A stretch of DNA of 64,000 nucleotides from [Mycobacterium] fortunisiensis (lineage in GTDB: Bacteria; Actinomycetota; Actinomycetes; Mycobacteriales; Mycobacteriaceae): assembly GCF_019050325.1 (NCBI RefSeq), contig NZ_VOMB01000005.1, positions 1 to 64,000 of the forward strand. The letters are read 5' to 3'. Below the pieces are notes generated by a model, which had not been told where the DNA came from, did no database searches, and saw nothing but the letters and a program-made list of their open reading frames with translations. Shown here piece by piece: positions 1-8,457 of the stretch. Every line of letters begins with the position of its first letter. Position 1 is the first letter of the stretch. The position numbers were made by a program, and so were the translations under genes.

Positions 1-190
1 CTACACTGACCGGTGCTCACAGGTGAGGAATTTCAACGAGCACACCTGGGGACGTTCGATGAGCGCAATCAGAGGAGCTAACGCCGGCCCTGCCCAAACC
101 CACTGCGCGACTTCAACCTCGGGGACTTACGCAACCAGATCCCCGCACACGACCCAGCACCCATCGATAGGACGACGCACACCCAAACAC
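1..190. other. left edge, no gene assigned
   Basis: No reading frame in this stretch has a recognisable start, ribosome binding site or family. A short open frame from about position 81 to the TGA at 224-226 (residues such as RDFNLGDLRNQIP) could be the tail of a decayed gene, but it has no start codon and runs through the tRNA terminator, so it is not called. The segment lies just beyond the displaced tRNA-Leu terminator and outside the insertion sequence. Confidence 0.4.
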
Positions 191-223
191 AAAGGCCGCG
201 AACTCTGCTGAGTTCGCGGCCTT
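191..223 (-). terminator. rho-independent terminator, originally of tRNA-Leu
   Basis: Arms 192-204 and 211-223 form a perfect 13-bp GC-rich stem with a 6-base loop. Read on the minus strand the hairpin is followed by TTTGTGTTT. If the insertion sequence at 261-1577 and one copy of the 16-bp direct repeat are removed, this hairpin falls about 20-30 bases behind the tRNA-Leu 3' end, the expected place for its terminator. Confidence 0.7.
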
Positions 224-244
224 GAGTCTGCGGTGAAACCGCTC

Positions 245-260
245 TCTGTGGGCGAAGGGG
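245..260. repeat. left copy of 16-bp direct repeat flanking the IS
   Basis: TCTGTGGGCGAAGGGG occurs here and again at 1578-1593, exactly abutting the two ends of the insertion sequence. The right copy is the 3' end of tRNA-Leu, so this left copy is the duplicated target. It is slightly longer than the target duplications usual for IS481 relatives. Confidence 0.7.
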
Positions 261-312
261 TGTGTGAGTTCACGACATAGGTGACACATGAGTCGGGACA
301 TGGGCGACACCT
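261..312 (+). repeat. left terminal inverted repeat of the IS
   Basis: This end pairs with 1528-1577 read in reverse complement, with a one- or two-base gap near position 265-272. The shared core is ACACATGAGTCG flanked on each side by CAT-GG-type motifs, so each end carries two tandem motif copies rather than one short inverted repeat. Confidence 0.6.
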
Positions 313-357
313 GCGATGGACCTCGATGAGTCGCGTCATAGGTGACAGTCATGATTC

Positions 358-1556
358 ATGTCGAAAGCCCGCGTGGTGGTGTTGGAAATCGTCTCCGGTC
401 ATCTGTCGGTCAGCGCCGCGGCCCGTACCTACGGGATGTCCCGTCAACACATCCACCGACTGCTCAAACGTTTCCGGGAAGGCGGTCTGGAAGCCGTCGA
501 TCCCCGCTCTCGGCGCCCCGCCAGCAACCCCCGCGCAGTCAGCGATGAGGTCATCACCGCGATCGTGCTGCTGCGCGAAAAACTCACCGCACAGGGCCTC
601 GACGCCGGCCCGATCACCCTGCAAGAACACCTGGCCCAACAACAGCTACCGGTGCCCTCGACCTCCACCATCCGACGCATCCTGCACCACCACGGACTGA
701 TCACCCCGCAACCACACAAACGGCCCTGCAGCTCCTATCACCGCTTCGCCGCCGAACAACCCAACGAATGCTGGCAGTCCGACTTCACTCACTGGACCCT
801 GGCCGACGGCACCGACATCGAGATCCTCAACTGGCTCGATGACCACTCCCGATACCTGCTGTACTGCACCGCATTTACCCGCGTCAGCGGACCCGACATC
901 GTGGCCAGTTTCACCACCCTCATCGACATCTACGGCCCGCCGGCATCCACCCTGACCGACAACGGATCGGTCTACACTTCACGATTCACCCACGGCCACA
1001 ACGATTTCGAACGACTTATCGCCAGCTGGGCATCACGCAAAAGAACGGACGCCCCGGCCACCCGCAAACCCAAGGCAAAATCGAACGCTTCCACCAAACC
1101 CTCAAACGCTGGCTGGCCGCCCGCCCCCGACCATCGACCCTGGCCGACCTGCAACACCTGCTCGACGAATTCCGCATCATCTACACCACCGAACGCACCC
1201 ACCGAGCCCTGCCAGCCGCCACCACACCGGCACAGGCCTACACCGGCCGACCCAAAGCCACCCCGGACGCAATGATCGAACACTTCCGCATCCGCCACGA
1301 CACCGTCGATCAATTCGGCAAACTCACGCTGCGCCACGGCAGCCGACTACACCACCTGGGCATCGGACGCCGCCATGCCCATACCCCGGTACTCATTGTG
1401 GTCACCACCACCAACGTCACCGTCATCAGCAAAACCGGATACCACCTCATCGCCGGCCACCGGATCAACCCCGACCGCAACTACTGGCCCAACCAACAAA
1501 AAACCCCGGCCAAAAGACCGGGGAATTCTGTAACCGATGACTCGACTCATGTGTAA
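358..1556 (+). pseudogene. IS481-family transposase, frameshifted
   Basis: The ATG at 358 opens a frame with an N-terminal helix-turn-helix (residues about 1-60, containing SAAARTYGMSRQHIHRLL) followed by a DDE integrase core. The first Asp is in CWQSDFTHW and the second in TLTDNGSVYTS. Near 1021-1026 the frame is lost. The downstream frame continues with QLGITQKNGRPGHPQTQGK and the catalytic Glu in KIERFHQTLK, and stops at 1554-1556. A single missing C in what should read GCC-CAG explains the shift. No slippery heptamer precedes it and the family normally uses one continuous frame, so a broken gene is more likely than programmed frameshifting. A sequencing error cannot be excluded. Intact length would be about 400 residues, normal for the family. 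Confidence 0.8.
1498..1523 (-). terminator. minus-strand terminator inside the IS right end
   Basis: CCCCGG (1504-1509) and CCGGGG (1518-1523) form a hairpin that on the minus strand is followed by six T residues (1498-1503). It overlaps the last codons of the transposase. Transcription leaving tRNA-Leu on the minus strand meets it about 60 bases after the tRNA 3' end, so it can replace the native terminator displaced by the insertion. In its native role it would shield the element from incoming antisense transcription. Confidence 0.65.
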
Positions 1557-1577
1557 CCCATGACCCGACTCACCACA
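1528..1577 (-). repeat. right terminal inverted repeat of the IS
   Basis: The reverse complement begins TGTGGTGAGTCGGGTCATGG and contains a second copy of the same motif (TGAGTCGAGTCATCGGTTAC). It matches the left end at 261-312 with a short gap. Confidence 0.6.
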
Positions 1578-1593
1578 TCTGTGGGCGAAGGGG
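1578..1593. repeat. right copy of 16-bp direct repeat
   Basis: Identical to 245-260. Bases 1582-1593 are the last 12 nucleotides of tRNA-Leu, so the target of insertion was the tRNA 3' end and the duplication kept the gene intact. Confidence 0.7.
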
Positions 1594-1664
1594 GACTTGA
1601 ACCCCCACGTCCCGAAGGACACTGGCACCTGAAGCCAGCGCGTCTGCCATTCCGCCACTCGCCC
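1582..1664 (-). tRNA. leuT: tRNA-Leu (anticodon CAG)
   Basis: Read on the minus strand, the acceptor stem GGGCGAG pairs with TTCGCCC (one G-U pair). The anticodon arm is CUGGC-UUCAGGU-GCCAG with anticodon CAG. A long class II variable arm with a UUCG loop and a TψC arm GGGGG-UUCAAGU-CCCCC follow, and the discriminator is A. CCA is not encoded. The position next to fhaA matches leuT of M. tuberculosis. Confidence 0.95.
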
Positions 1665-1926
1665 GAATGACCGAGGCAGCGTAACACTGTGGGCGCGCGG
1701 TTCCCAAACCGCCCGATCAGCGGGCCCCCGGGCGGCCAGAGAATCCTTAACCTCATCTAGATCAGGTCACTGACCAGCGTCGATCTGATTCTCAGAGTTC
1801 TGTTGGTCCCGCATAACGGCGCCAGGCCGATACCATGCTTGTGAGCAGTGTGGCCAGAGCGACACGCGGGAGCACGGATGACCGTGCCGAGACGACGAAT
1901 GACGACGAGTGAAGGCGGGCGGTGAC

Positions 1927-3393
1927 ATGGGTCTTGTCGACCGCATCGAACGCAAACTCGAGTCGACCGTCGGCGATGCGTTCGCCCGGGTCTTCGGCGG
2001 CTCGATCGTGCCCCGAGAAGTAGAGACCGCATTGTGTCGGGAAGCCGAATCCCGAGCCCGTACCGTGGCCGGTGGACAGGTTTTGGCACCGAACGACTAC
2101 GTAATTACGCTCAGTGGCACTGACTATCAGAAGGTGAGCGCCGATACTGACCTGACCTCGACCACGTTCGCCAAGCATCTGGGGGGATTCATTCGTGATC
2201 AGGGGTGGCAAACGTATGGTGATGTGGTTGTCAGATTCGAGCAATCACCGAACTTGCACACCGGACAGTTCCGCGCGCGTGGCGCGGTCAACCCCGATTC
2301 AACCGCTGGCGAATCCGCGCGAGCCCACGGCGACCATGCGTTCACCGCAGAATCAGGAGAACCACCTATGACCGATAACCCGAATTACCGCGGCGGCCAG
2401 GGACAAGGGCGGCCCGGCGACGATTACTACGACGACCGCTACGGGCGTCCGCAGGACGATCCCCGTGGCGGTCAGTACCCGCCGGATCAGGGTGGCTATC
2501 CCCCACAGGATCAGGGCGGCTACCCCCCGCCGGACCAGGGTGGCTACCCCCCGCAGCGCGGCGGCTACCCCGATCAGGGCGGCTACCCCGATCAGGGTGG
2601 CTACCCGGATCAGGGCGGGTACCCCGACCAGGGCGGCTACCCGGACCAGGGCGGCTACCCGCCGCAGTCCTACGAGCAGCAGCGCCCGCCGGCCGGTTAC
2701 GGCGGCCAGCCCGGTGGCGGATATGACCAGCCGGCCGGGCGTGGCTACGGCCAGCCCGGTGGCGGCGGCTACGGTCAGCCCCCGCAGGGCGGTCAGCCCG
2801 GCTACGGCGGCGGTGACTACGACTACGGACGTCAGGACCCCCGCCAGGGCGGCGGCTACCCGGAGCAGGGCGGTTACCCCGAACAGGGTGGGTACGGCGG
2901 CGGCCAGCCCTACGGACGCCAGGAGTACGGCCAGCCGCAGGACTACGGTCGCGGCTACGCCGAGCCGCAGCAGGGCGGTTACCCCGAGCAGGGCTACGGC
3001 GAGCCGGGTTATGGCGACCAGGGCGGTTACGGCGGCGGCGAGTACGGCGCCCCGGCCCAGGGCGGGTACGGCGGCGGCTATGGCGGCGGCGATTACGCCG
3101 CCGGCGGGGCCTCTGTCACGCTGCAGCTCGACGACGGCAGTGGCCGCACCTACCAGCTGCGCGAAGGCGCCAACGTGATCGGCCGCGGTCAGGACGCCCA
3201 GTTCCGTCTGCCGGACACCGGAGTCTCGCGTCGGCACCTGGAAATTCGGTGGGATGGACAGGTCGCGTTGCTGTCAGACCTCAACTCCACCAACGGCACC
3301 ACGGTGAACAATGCGCCCGTGCAGGAGTGGCAGCTGGCCGACGGCGACGTCATCCGGCTGGGCCATTCCGAGATCATCGTGCGCGTGCACTGA
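1927..3393 (+). CDS. fhaA: FHA-domain protein FhaA
   Basis: About 488 residues. The N-terminal DUF3662 domain (about 1-120, beginning [17 protein letters not shown]) is followed by a long low-complexity Gly/Gln/Tyr/Pro linker (about 150-395) and a C-terminal FHA phosphothreonine-binding domain (about 400-485) with [17 protein letters not shown] and NSTNGT. FhaA is a cytoplasmic adaptor recruited to the phosphorylated pseudokinase domain of MurJ and restrains late peptidoglycan synthesis; that murJ-pseudokinase gene is at 41312-44974 here. The ATG at 1927 is preferred over a GTG at 1909 because the protein family starts at this Met and AAGG lies 11 bases upstream. It heads the operon with fhaB, pstP, rodA, pbpA, pknA and pknB. 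Confidence 0.95.
   Translation: MGLVDRIERKLESTVGDAFARVFGGSIVPREVETALCREAESRARTVAGGQVLAPNDYVITLSGTDYQKVSADTDLTSTTFAKHLGGFIRDQGWQTYGDVVVRFEQSPNLHTGQFRARGAVNPDSTAGESARAHGDHAFTAESGEPPMTDNPNYRGGQGQGRPGDDYYDDRYGRPQDDPRGGQYPPDQGGYPPQDQGGYPPPDQGGYPPQRGGYPDQGGYPDQGGYPDQGGYPDQGGYPDQGGYPPQSYEQQRPPAGYGGQPGGGYDQPAGRGYGQPGGGGYGQPPQGGQPGYGGGDYDYGRQDPRQGGGYPEQGGYPEQGGYGGGQPYGRQEYGQPQDYGRGYAEPQQGGYPEQGYGEPGYGDQGGYGGGEYGAPAQGGYGGGYGGGDYAAGGASVTLQLDDGSGRTYQLREGANVIGRGQDAQFRLPDTGVSRRHLEIRWDGQVALLSDLNSTNGTTVNNAPVQEWQLADGDVIRLGHSEIIVRVH
2490..2660 (+). repeat. tandem repeats coding GGYPDQ in fhaA linker
   Basis: Eighteen-base units of the type GACCAGGGCGGCTACCCC recur about nine times, encoding successive GGYPDQ or GGYPPQ hexapeptides. 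Five GGYPDQ units run almost perfectly in tandem at about 2565-2655. Such a stretch is prone to slippage, so the linker length probably varies between strains. Confidence 0.8.
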
Positions 3394-3524
3394 GCATCTG
3401 AGACCGGACACACCGGAGTGGCAAGCACCCAGCTTCGCCCTCACGGCTATCGCCGTCCAAGTATCGTGACGTTGCCGGCGGTAGCGCAGCGATACCAGTG
3501 GGGCGGATACGGAGAGGACGTCAG

Positions 3525-3992
3525 ATGCAGGGGTTAGTGCTGCAGCTGACGCGTGTCGGATTCCTCCTGCTGCTGTGGCTGTTCATCTGGTCGGTGCTGC
3601 GCATCCTGCGTACCGATATCTACGCGCCCACCGGCGCGGTGATGGTGCGTCGGGGATTGGCGCTGCGCGGTTCCCTGCTGCCGAGCCGGGACCGCCGCCA
3701 CATCGCGCGGCAATTGGTGGTCACCGAGGGCGCACTGGCCGGAACCCGCATCACGTTGGGTGCCCAGCCGGTGCTGATCGGCCGTGCCGACGACTCCACC
3801 CTGGTGCTCACCGATGATTACGCTTCGACGCGGCACGCCCGGCTCTCACCACGAGGTTCGGAGTGGTACGTCGAAGACCTAGGATCGACCAACGGCACAT
3901 ACCTTGACAGGGCGAAGGTGACAACAGCGGTAAGGGTTTCCATCGGAACGCCGGTTCGAATCGGCAAGACGGTAATCGAGTTGCGTCCGTGA
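3525..3992 (+). CDS. fhaB: membrane FHA-domain protein FhaB (FipA)
   Basis: 155 residues, the same length as the M. tuberculosis protein. One N-terminal membrane segment (about 8-28, hydrophobic with WLFIWSVLRIL) is followed by a cytoplasmic FHA domain (about 75-155) with GRADDS, STRHARL and GSTNGT. It binds phosphothreonine on division and cell-wall proteins and links Ser/Thr kinase signalling to the septum. The ATG at 3525 is chosen because the conserved start MQGLVLQLTR begins here and GGAGAGG lies at 3511-3517; the open frame extends 27 bases further upstream. Confidence 0.95.
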   Translation: MQGLVLQLTRVGFLLLLWLFIWSVLRILRTDIYAPTGAVMVRRGLALRGSLLPSRDRRHIARQLVVTEGALAGTRITLGAQPVLIGRADDSTLVLTDDYASTRHARLSPRGSEWYVEDLGSTNGTYLDRAKVTTAVRVSIGTPVRIGKTVIELRP

Positions 3993-4023
3993 CGCCGCGT
4001 ACGCAAGGAGCGCGAGGAACACT

Positions 4024-5547
4024 ATGACCCTCGTACTCCGATACGCCGCGCGCAGCGATCGCGGGCTGGTGCGCGCCAACAACGAGGACTCGGTGTATGC
4101 CGGGGCCCGGCTGTTGGCGCTCGCCGACGGTATGGGCGGCCACGCCGCCGGCGAGGTGGCCTCTCAGTTGGTCATCGCCGCACTGGCACACCTCGATGAC
4201 GACGAGCCCGGTGGGGACCTGCTCAGCAAGCTCGACACCGCAGTCGGCCAGGGCAATGCCGCCATCGCCGCGCACGTCGAGGCGGATCCCGAGCTCGACG
4301 GCATGGGCACGACGCTGACCGCGATCCTGTTCGCCGGCAACCGGCTGGGGCTGGTCCACATCGGTGACTCCCGCGGCTACCTGCTCCGCGACGGGGAACT
4401 GACCCAGATCACCAAGGACGACACCTTCGTCCAGACCCTCGTCGACGAGGGCCGCATCACCGCCGAAGAGGCGCACAGCCACCCGCAGCGCTCGCTGATC
4501 ATGCGGGCGCTGACCGGCCACGAGGTCGAACCGACCTTGATCATGCGTGAGGCCAAGGCCGGCGACCGCTACCTGCTGTGCTCCGACGGCCTGTCCGATC
4601 CGGTCAGCCAGGAAACCATCCACGAGGCACTGCAGATCGAGGATGTCGCCGAGTGCGCCGACCGGCTGATCGAGCTGGCGCTGCGCGGCGGCGGCCCCGA
4701 CAACGTCACCGTGGTGGTGGCCGACGTGGTCGATTACGACTACGGGCAGACCCAGCCGATCCTGGCCGGCGCGGTGTCCGGCAACGACGATCAGAGCGCG
4801 CCGCCGGACACGGCGGCCGGACGGGCCTCGGCGTTCAATCCGCGCCGCAACGAACCCAAGCGGGTGGTTCCCCAGCCCGCCGAGCCGGATCGTCGGCCCC
4901 GGTCGCGGCGCCGCTTCCTGATCGCCGCGGTGCTGCTGGTGCTGGTGCTCGTCGGTGGGTTGGCGATCGGCCGCGAGGTGATCCGCAACAACTATTACGT
5001 CGCCGAACACGACGGCACGGTGTCGATCATGCGCGGCGTGCAGGGCTCGTTTCTCGGTGTCTCGCTGCAGGAGCCGTTCCGGTTCGGCTGTCTCAACGAT
5101 CGCAACGAGCTGTCGCTGATCGGCGCCGACCAGGATCGCAACGGTCTCAATTGCCGTTTGATGGCGGTCAACGACCTGCGCCCGTCGGAGCGGGCCCAGG
5201 TGGTCGCCGGCCTGCCGGGCGGTACGCAGGAAGAGGCTTTCGCCCAGATCGGTGATCTGGCCCGCAGCTCGGTGCTGCCGGTCTGCGCACCGCGCACCGC
5301 GACCACGACGTCCAAGCCCGCCCCGCCACCGCCGCCCACTCCCACGTCGACACCCAGCCCGTCGCCGGGCGCTCCGCCGGCTCCCAGCGCCGAACCGCCG
5401 GCTCCGGAGACCAGCGCCCCCGAGGCGCCCGCCCCGGGTCCGTCGCCCACCGCGGCCGCGCCGGCCCCGGCCCCTCCGACACCGACCTTCACCGCGCTGC
5501 AGCCGCCGCCACAGGAACCGGGGACGAACTGCCGAGCGGTGTCATGA
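4024..5547 (+). CDS. pstP: Ser/Thr protein phosphatase PstP (PP2C family)
   Basis: 507 residues. The N-terminal PP2C catalytic domain (about 1-237) has the metal-binding motifs ADGMGGH, GDSRGYL, SDGLSD and GGPDN. A basic juxtamembrane region and one membrane segment (about 297-318) follow, then an extracytoplasmic domain and a Pro/Ala/Ser-rich tail. It dephosphorylates PknA, PknB and their substrates, so kinase and phosphatase are made from one operon. It starts 31 bases after fhaB; its TGA overlaps the rodA ATG as ATGA. Confidence 0.96.
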   Translation: MTLVLRYAARSDRGLVRANNEDSVYAGARLLALADGMGGHAAGEVASQLVIAALAHLDDDEPGGDLLSKLDTAVGQGNAAIAAHVEADPELDGMGTTLTAILFAGNRLGLVHIGDSRGYLLRDGELTQITKDDTFVQTLVDEGRITAEEAHSHPQRSLIMRALTGHEVEPTLIMREAKAGDRYLLCSDGLSDPVSQETIHEALQIEDVAECADRLIELALRGGGPDNVTVVVADVVDYDYGQTQPILAGAVSGNDDQSAPPDTAAGRASAFNPRRNEPKRVVPQPAEPDRRPRSRRRFLIAAVLLVLVLVGGLAIGREVIRNNYYVAEHDGTVSIMRGVQGSFLGVSLQEPFRFGCLNDRNELSLIGADQDRNGLNCRLMAVNDLRPSERAQVVAGLPGGTQEEAFAQIGDLARSSVLPVCAPRTATTTSKPAPPPPPTPTSTPSPSPGAPPAPSAEPPAPETSAPEAPAPGPSPTAAAPAPAPPTPTFTALQPPPQEPGTNCRAVS

Positions 5548-6959
5548 CAACTCAACCCCAGTCGCCGGTTACCGTCATGCCGCCGCTACCGAATCGGCGC
5601 AATGCGGAACTGCTGCTTCTGGGGTTTGCGGCGGTGATCACCACCCTCGCACTGCTGATCGTGGAGGCCAACCAGGAGCAAGGGCTGGGCTGGGAGCTGG
5701 CCCGCCACGTCATCACCTTCACCGCGTTGATGGCCGTCGCGCACCTGACGATCCGGCGCTTCGCCCCCTACGCCGACCCGCTGCTGCTGCCGGTGGTGGC
5801 GGTGCTCAACGGGCTAGGGCTGGTGATGATCCACCGGTTGGACCTGGCCCGGGGCGAGATGACCTCCGACGGCCTCGGCGGTACCGCCAATCAGCAGATG
5901 ATGTGGACGCTGGTGGGCGTCATCGGATTCGCCGTCGTGGTGGCGTTGCTGACCGATCACCGGATGCTGGCCCGCTACGGCTACATCTGTGCACTGACCG
6001 GCCTTGTGCTGCTGGTGATTCCGGCGCTGCTACCGGCCCGTTACTCCGAGCAGTACGGCGCCAAGATCTGGATCCAGTTCCCCGGCTTCTCCATCCAACC
6101 CGCCGAGTTCTCCAAGATCCTGCTGCTGATCTTCTTCGCCGCGGTGTTGGTGGCCAAACGCGACCTGTTCACCAGCGCCGGAAAGCACTTCCTCGGATTG
6201 GATCTGCCGCGGCCCCGCGACCTCGCTCCCCTGCTGCTGGCCTGGGCCGCCTCGGTGGGCGTGATGGTGTTCGAAAAGGATTTGGGCACTTCGCTTTTGC
6301 TGTACGCCTCGTTCCTGGTGCTGGTGTACGTGGCCACCGAGCGGCTCAGCTGGGTGATCATCGGGCTGGCCCTGTTCGCCGCGGGAAGCGTTGTGGCGTA
6401 CCAGGTTTTCGACCATGTGCGGGTGCGGGTACAGACCTGGCTCGACCCGTTCGCCGATCCCGACGGCGCCGGGTACCAGATGGTGCAATCGTTGTTCAGC
6501 TTCGCCACCGGCGGCATCTTCGGCACCGGCCTGGGCAACGGCCAGCCCGGGAACGTCCCGGCCGCCGCCACCGATTTCATCATCGCCGCCATCGGCGAAG
6601 AGCTCGGATTGGTCGGGCTGGCAGGCGTTCTCATGCTCTACACGATCCTGATCGTCCGCGGGCTGCGCACCGCGATCGCGGTGCGTGACAGCTTCGGCAA
6701 GCTGCTGGCCGCCGGGCTGGCCTCAACACTGGCCATCCAGCTGTTCATCGTGGTCGGCGGTGTCACCAAACTGATCCCGCTGACCGGGCTGACCACGCCG
6801 TGGATGTCCTACGGCGGATCCTCCCTGCTGGCCAACTACATCCTGCTGGCCATCCTGGTGCGCATCTCCCACATCGCCCGCCGGCCGATCACCACCACCG
6901 CGCCGCCCAACCCGACGCCGATCGCCGCGGCCAGCACCGAGGTGATCGAGAAGGTATGA
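5544..6959 (+). CDS. rodA: SEDS-family peptidoglycan glycosyltransferase RodA
   Basis: 471 residues, highly hydrophobic with about twelve membrane segments, matching the FtsW/RodA/SpoVE family. Conserved features include the loop KIWIQFPGFSIQPAEFSK after the fourth or fifth membrane segment and the C-terminal PLTGLTTPWMSYGGSS. RodA polymerises lipid II for cell elongation and works with the class B transpeptidase PbpA encoded immediately downstream. Both junctions are ATGA overlaps (5544-5547 with pstP, 6956-6959 with pbpA), which points to translational coupling. Confidence 0.96.
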   Translation: MTTQPQSPVTVMPPLPNRRNAELLLLGFAAVITTLALLIVEANQEQGLGWELARHVITFTALMAVAHLTIRRFAPYADPLLLPVVAVLNGLGLVMIHRLDLARGEMTSDGLGGTANQQMMWTLVGVIGFAVVVALLTDHRMLARYGYICALTGLVLLVIPALLPARYSEQYGAKIWIQFPGFSIQPAEFSKILLLIFFAAVLVAKRDLFTSAGKHFLGLDLPRPRDLAPLLLAWAASVGVMVFEKDLGTSLLLYASFLVLVYVATERLSWVIIGLALFAAGSVVAYQVFDHVRVRVQTWLDPFADPDGAGYQMVQSLFSFATGGIFGTGLGNGQPGNVPAAATDFIIAAIGEELGLVGLAGVLMLYTILIVRGLRTAIAVRDSFGKLLAAGLASTLAIQLFIVVGGVTKLIPLTGLTTPWMSYGGSSLLANYILLAILVRISHIARRPITTTAPPNPTPIAAASTEVIEKV

Positions 6960-8431
6960 ACACCTCCCTGCGCCGGGTGGCAGTCACGATCATGGTGTTG
7001 ATCGTGCTGCTGCTGGGCAACGCCACCATCACCCAGGTGTTCGCCGCCGACGGGTTACGCTCCGACCCGCGCAATCAGCGGGTGCTGCTCGACGAGTACT
7101 CCCGGCAACGCGGCCAGATCACCGCCGGCGGGCAACTGCTGGCCTACTCCGTGGCCACCGACGGCCGGTTCCGGTTCCTGCGCGTGTATCCCAATCCCGA
7201 GGTCTACGCCCCGGTCACCGGGTTCTACTCGCTGGCCTACTCCAGCACCGGGCTGGAGCGGGCCGAGGACACGATCCTCAACGGATCCGACGAACGGCTC
7301 TTCGGCCGCCGGCTGGCCGATTTCTTCACCGGCCGCGACCCGCGCGGCGGCAACGTCGACACCACGATCAAGCCGGAGGTTCAGCAGGCCGCCTGGGATG
7401 CCCTCGAGCACGGCTGCGACGGACCCTGCAAGGGCTCGGTGGTGGCGCTGGAACCGTCGACCGGCAAGATCCTGGCGATGGCGTCGTCCCCGTCATACGA
7501 CCCCAACCAGCTGGCCACCCACGATCTCGAGGCGCAGAGCCAGACCTGGCAGCAGCTGCGTGACAACGCCCAGTCGCCGCTGCTCAACCGGGCGATCTCC
7601 GAGACCTATCCCCCGGGCTCGACGTTCAAGGTGATCACCACCGCGGCGGCGCTGCAGTCCGGCGCCACCCCGGACACCGAGCTCACCGCGGCGCCGCGGA
7701 TCCCGCTGCCCGACAGCACCGCCACCCTGGAGAACTTCGGCGGGGCGTCGTGCGGGGCCGGTCCGACGACCACGTTGCGCGAGGCGTTCGCGAAGTCCTG
7801 CAACACCGCGTTCGTCCAGCTCGGGCTGAACACCGGCGCCGACAAGTTGAAGTCCACCGCCCAGGCCTTCGGGCTGGACTCGCCGCCGCCGGCCATCCCG
7901 ATGCAGGTGGCCGAATCCACCACCGGTCCCATCGTCGACGCCGCCGCGCTGGGCATGTCCAGCATCGGCCAGCGCGACGTCGCCCTCACTCCGCTGCAGA
8001 ACGCGCAGGTGGCCGCGACCATCGCCAATGACGGCATCGCGATGCGCCCGTATCTTGTGGATAGCCTCAAAGGGCCCGATCTGAGCACGATCGCCACCAC
8101 CGCGCCCGCCCAGGAGCGCCGGGCGGTGTCACCCCAGGTCGCGGCTACACTTACGGACTTGATGGTCGCCGCCGAGCAGGTGACTCAGCAGAAAGGAGCC
8201 ATCGCCGGCGTGCAGATCGCTTCGAAGACCGGTACGGCAGAGCACGGGACGGACCCCCGTAACACTCCGCCGCATGCCTGGTACATCGCATTCGCACCGG
8301 CCGCCGACCCCAAGGTCGCGGTCTCGGTGCTGATCGAGGACGGCGGGGACCGGTTGTCGGCCACCGGCGGCGCACTCGCCGCCCCGATCGGACGCGCCAC
8401 GATTGCGGCGGCGCTGCGGGAGGGTTCATGA
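6956..8431 (+). CDS. pbpA: class B penicillin-binding protein PbpA
   Basis: 491 residues, as in M. tuberculosis. One N-terminal membrane anchor (about 8-30) is followed by a pedestal domain and a C-terminal D,D-transpeptidase domain. The active-site tetrad STFK (Ser about 222, in [11 protein letters not shown]), the SCN motif (KSCNTAF) and KTG (SKTGTAEH) are all present. It cross-links peptidoglycan made by RodA and is required for normal septation. The ATG at 6956 overlaps the rodA stop; the open frame continues 156 bases further upstream inside rodA but that part is not coding. Its stop overlaps a 9-codon frame leading to pknA. Confidence 0.95.
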   Translation: MNTSLRRVAVTIMVLIVLLLGNATITQVFAADGLRSDPRNQRVLLDEYSRQRGQITAGGQLLAYSVATDGRFRFLRVYPNPEVYAPVTGFYSLAYSSTGLERAEDTILNGSDERLFGRRLADFFTGRDPRGGNVDTTIKPEVQQAAWDALEHGCDGPCKGSVVALEPSTGKILAMASSPSYDPNQLATHDLEAQSQTWQQLRDNAQSPLLNRAISETYPPGSTFKVITTAAALQSGATPDTELTAAPRIPLPDSTATLENFGGASCGAGPTTTLREAFAKSCNTAFVQLGLNTGADKLKSTAQAFGLDSPPPAIPMQVAESTTGPIVDAAALGMSSIGQRDVALTPLQNAQVAATIANDGIAMRPYLVDSLKGPDLSTIATTAPAQERRAVSPQVAATLTDLMVAAEQVTQQKGAIAGVQIASKTGTAEHGTDPRNTPPHAWYIAFAPAADPKVAVSVLIEDGGDRLSATGGALAAPIGRATIAAALREGS

Positions 8432-8457
8432 GCGACGCTTGCGAGGTGGCCGCATGA
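8428..8457 (+). CDS. 9-codon linking frame between pbpA and pknA
   Basis: ATG at 8428 overlaps the pbpA stop (ATGA, 8428-8431). The frame reads MSDACEVAA and its TGA at 8455-8457 overlaps the pknA ATG at 8454 (ATGA, 8454-8457). A GGGAGGG motif sits at 8418-8424, three bases before the ATG. The arrangement would let ribosomes finishing pbpA re-initiate, translate nine codons and re-initiate on pknA. The peptide itself probably has no function. It could be coincidence, since pknA also has GAGGTGG six bases before its own start. Confidence 0.35.
   Translation: MSDACEVAA

Larger units (their letters stand above)
261..1577 (+). mobile_element. IS481-family insertion sequence
   Basis: A 1317-bp element bounded by a 16-bp direct repeat. 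Its ends are related inverted sequences: the left end begins TGTGTGAGTTCACGACATAG and the reverse complement of the right end begins TGTGGTGAGTCGGGTCATGG. Both start with TGTG, as is usual in this family. Each end carries iterated copies of a roughly 20-bp motif of the form GAGTCGxGTCATAGGTGACA (three on the left up to about 350, two on the right from 1528), probable transposase-binding repeats. The single transposase gene inside is frameshifted, so this copy is probably immobile unless helped in trans. Confidence 0.8.

Noticed and set aside
1010..1030. Programmed ribosomal frameshift in the IS481 transposase
   Set aside because: There is no slippery heptamer or clear downstream stimulator, and the family normally has one continuous frame; a one-base deletion explains it better.
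2490..3090. Direct repeats resembling a CRISPR array
   Set aside because: Units are contiguous, in frame and encode a GGYPDQ repeat; there are no unique spacers or cas genes. The same holds for the duplication at 15922-16131.
2353..3237. 294-codon minus-strand frame opposite fhaA
   Set aside because: Its protein is Ala/Val/Leu low complexity generated by reading the Gly/Tyr/Pro repeats backwards.
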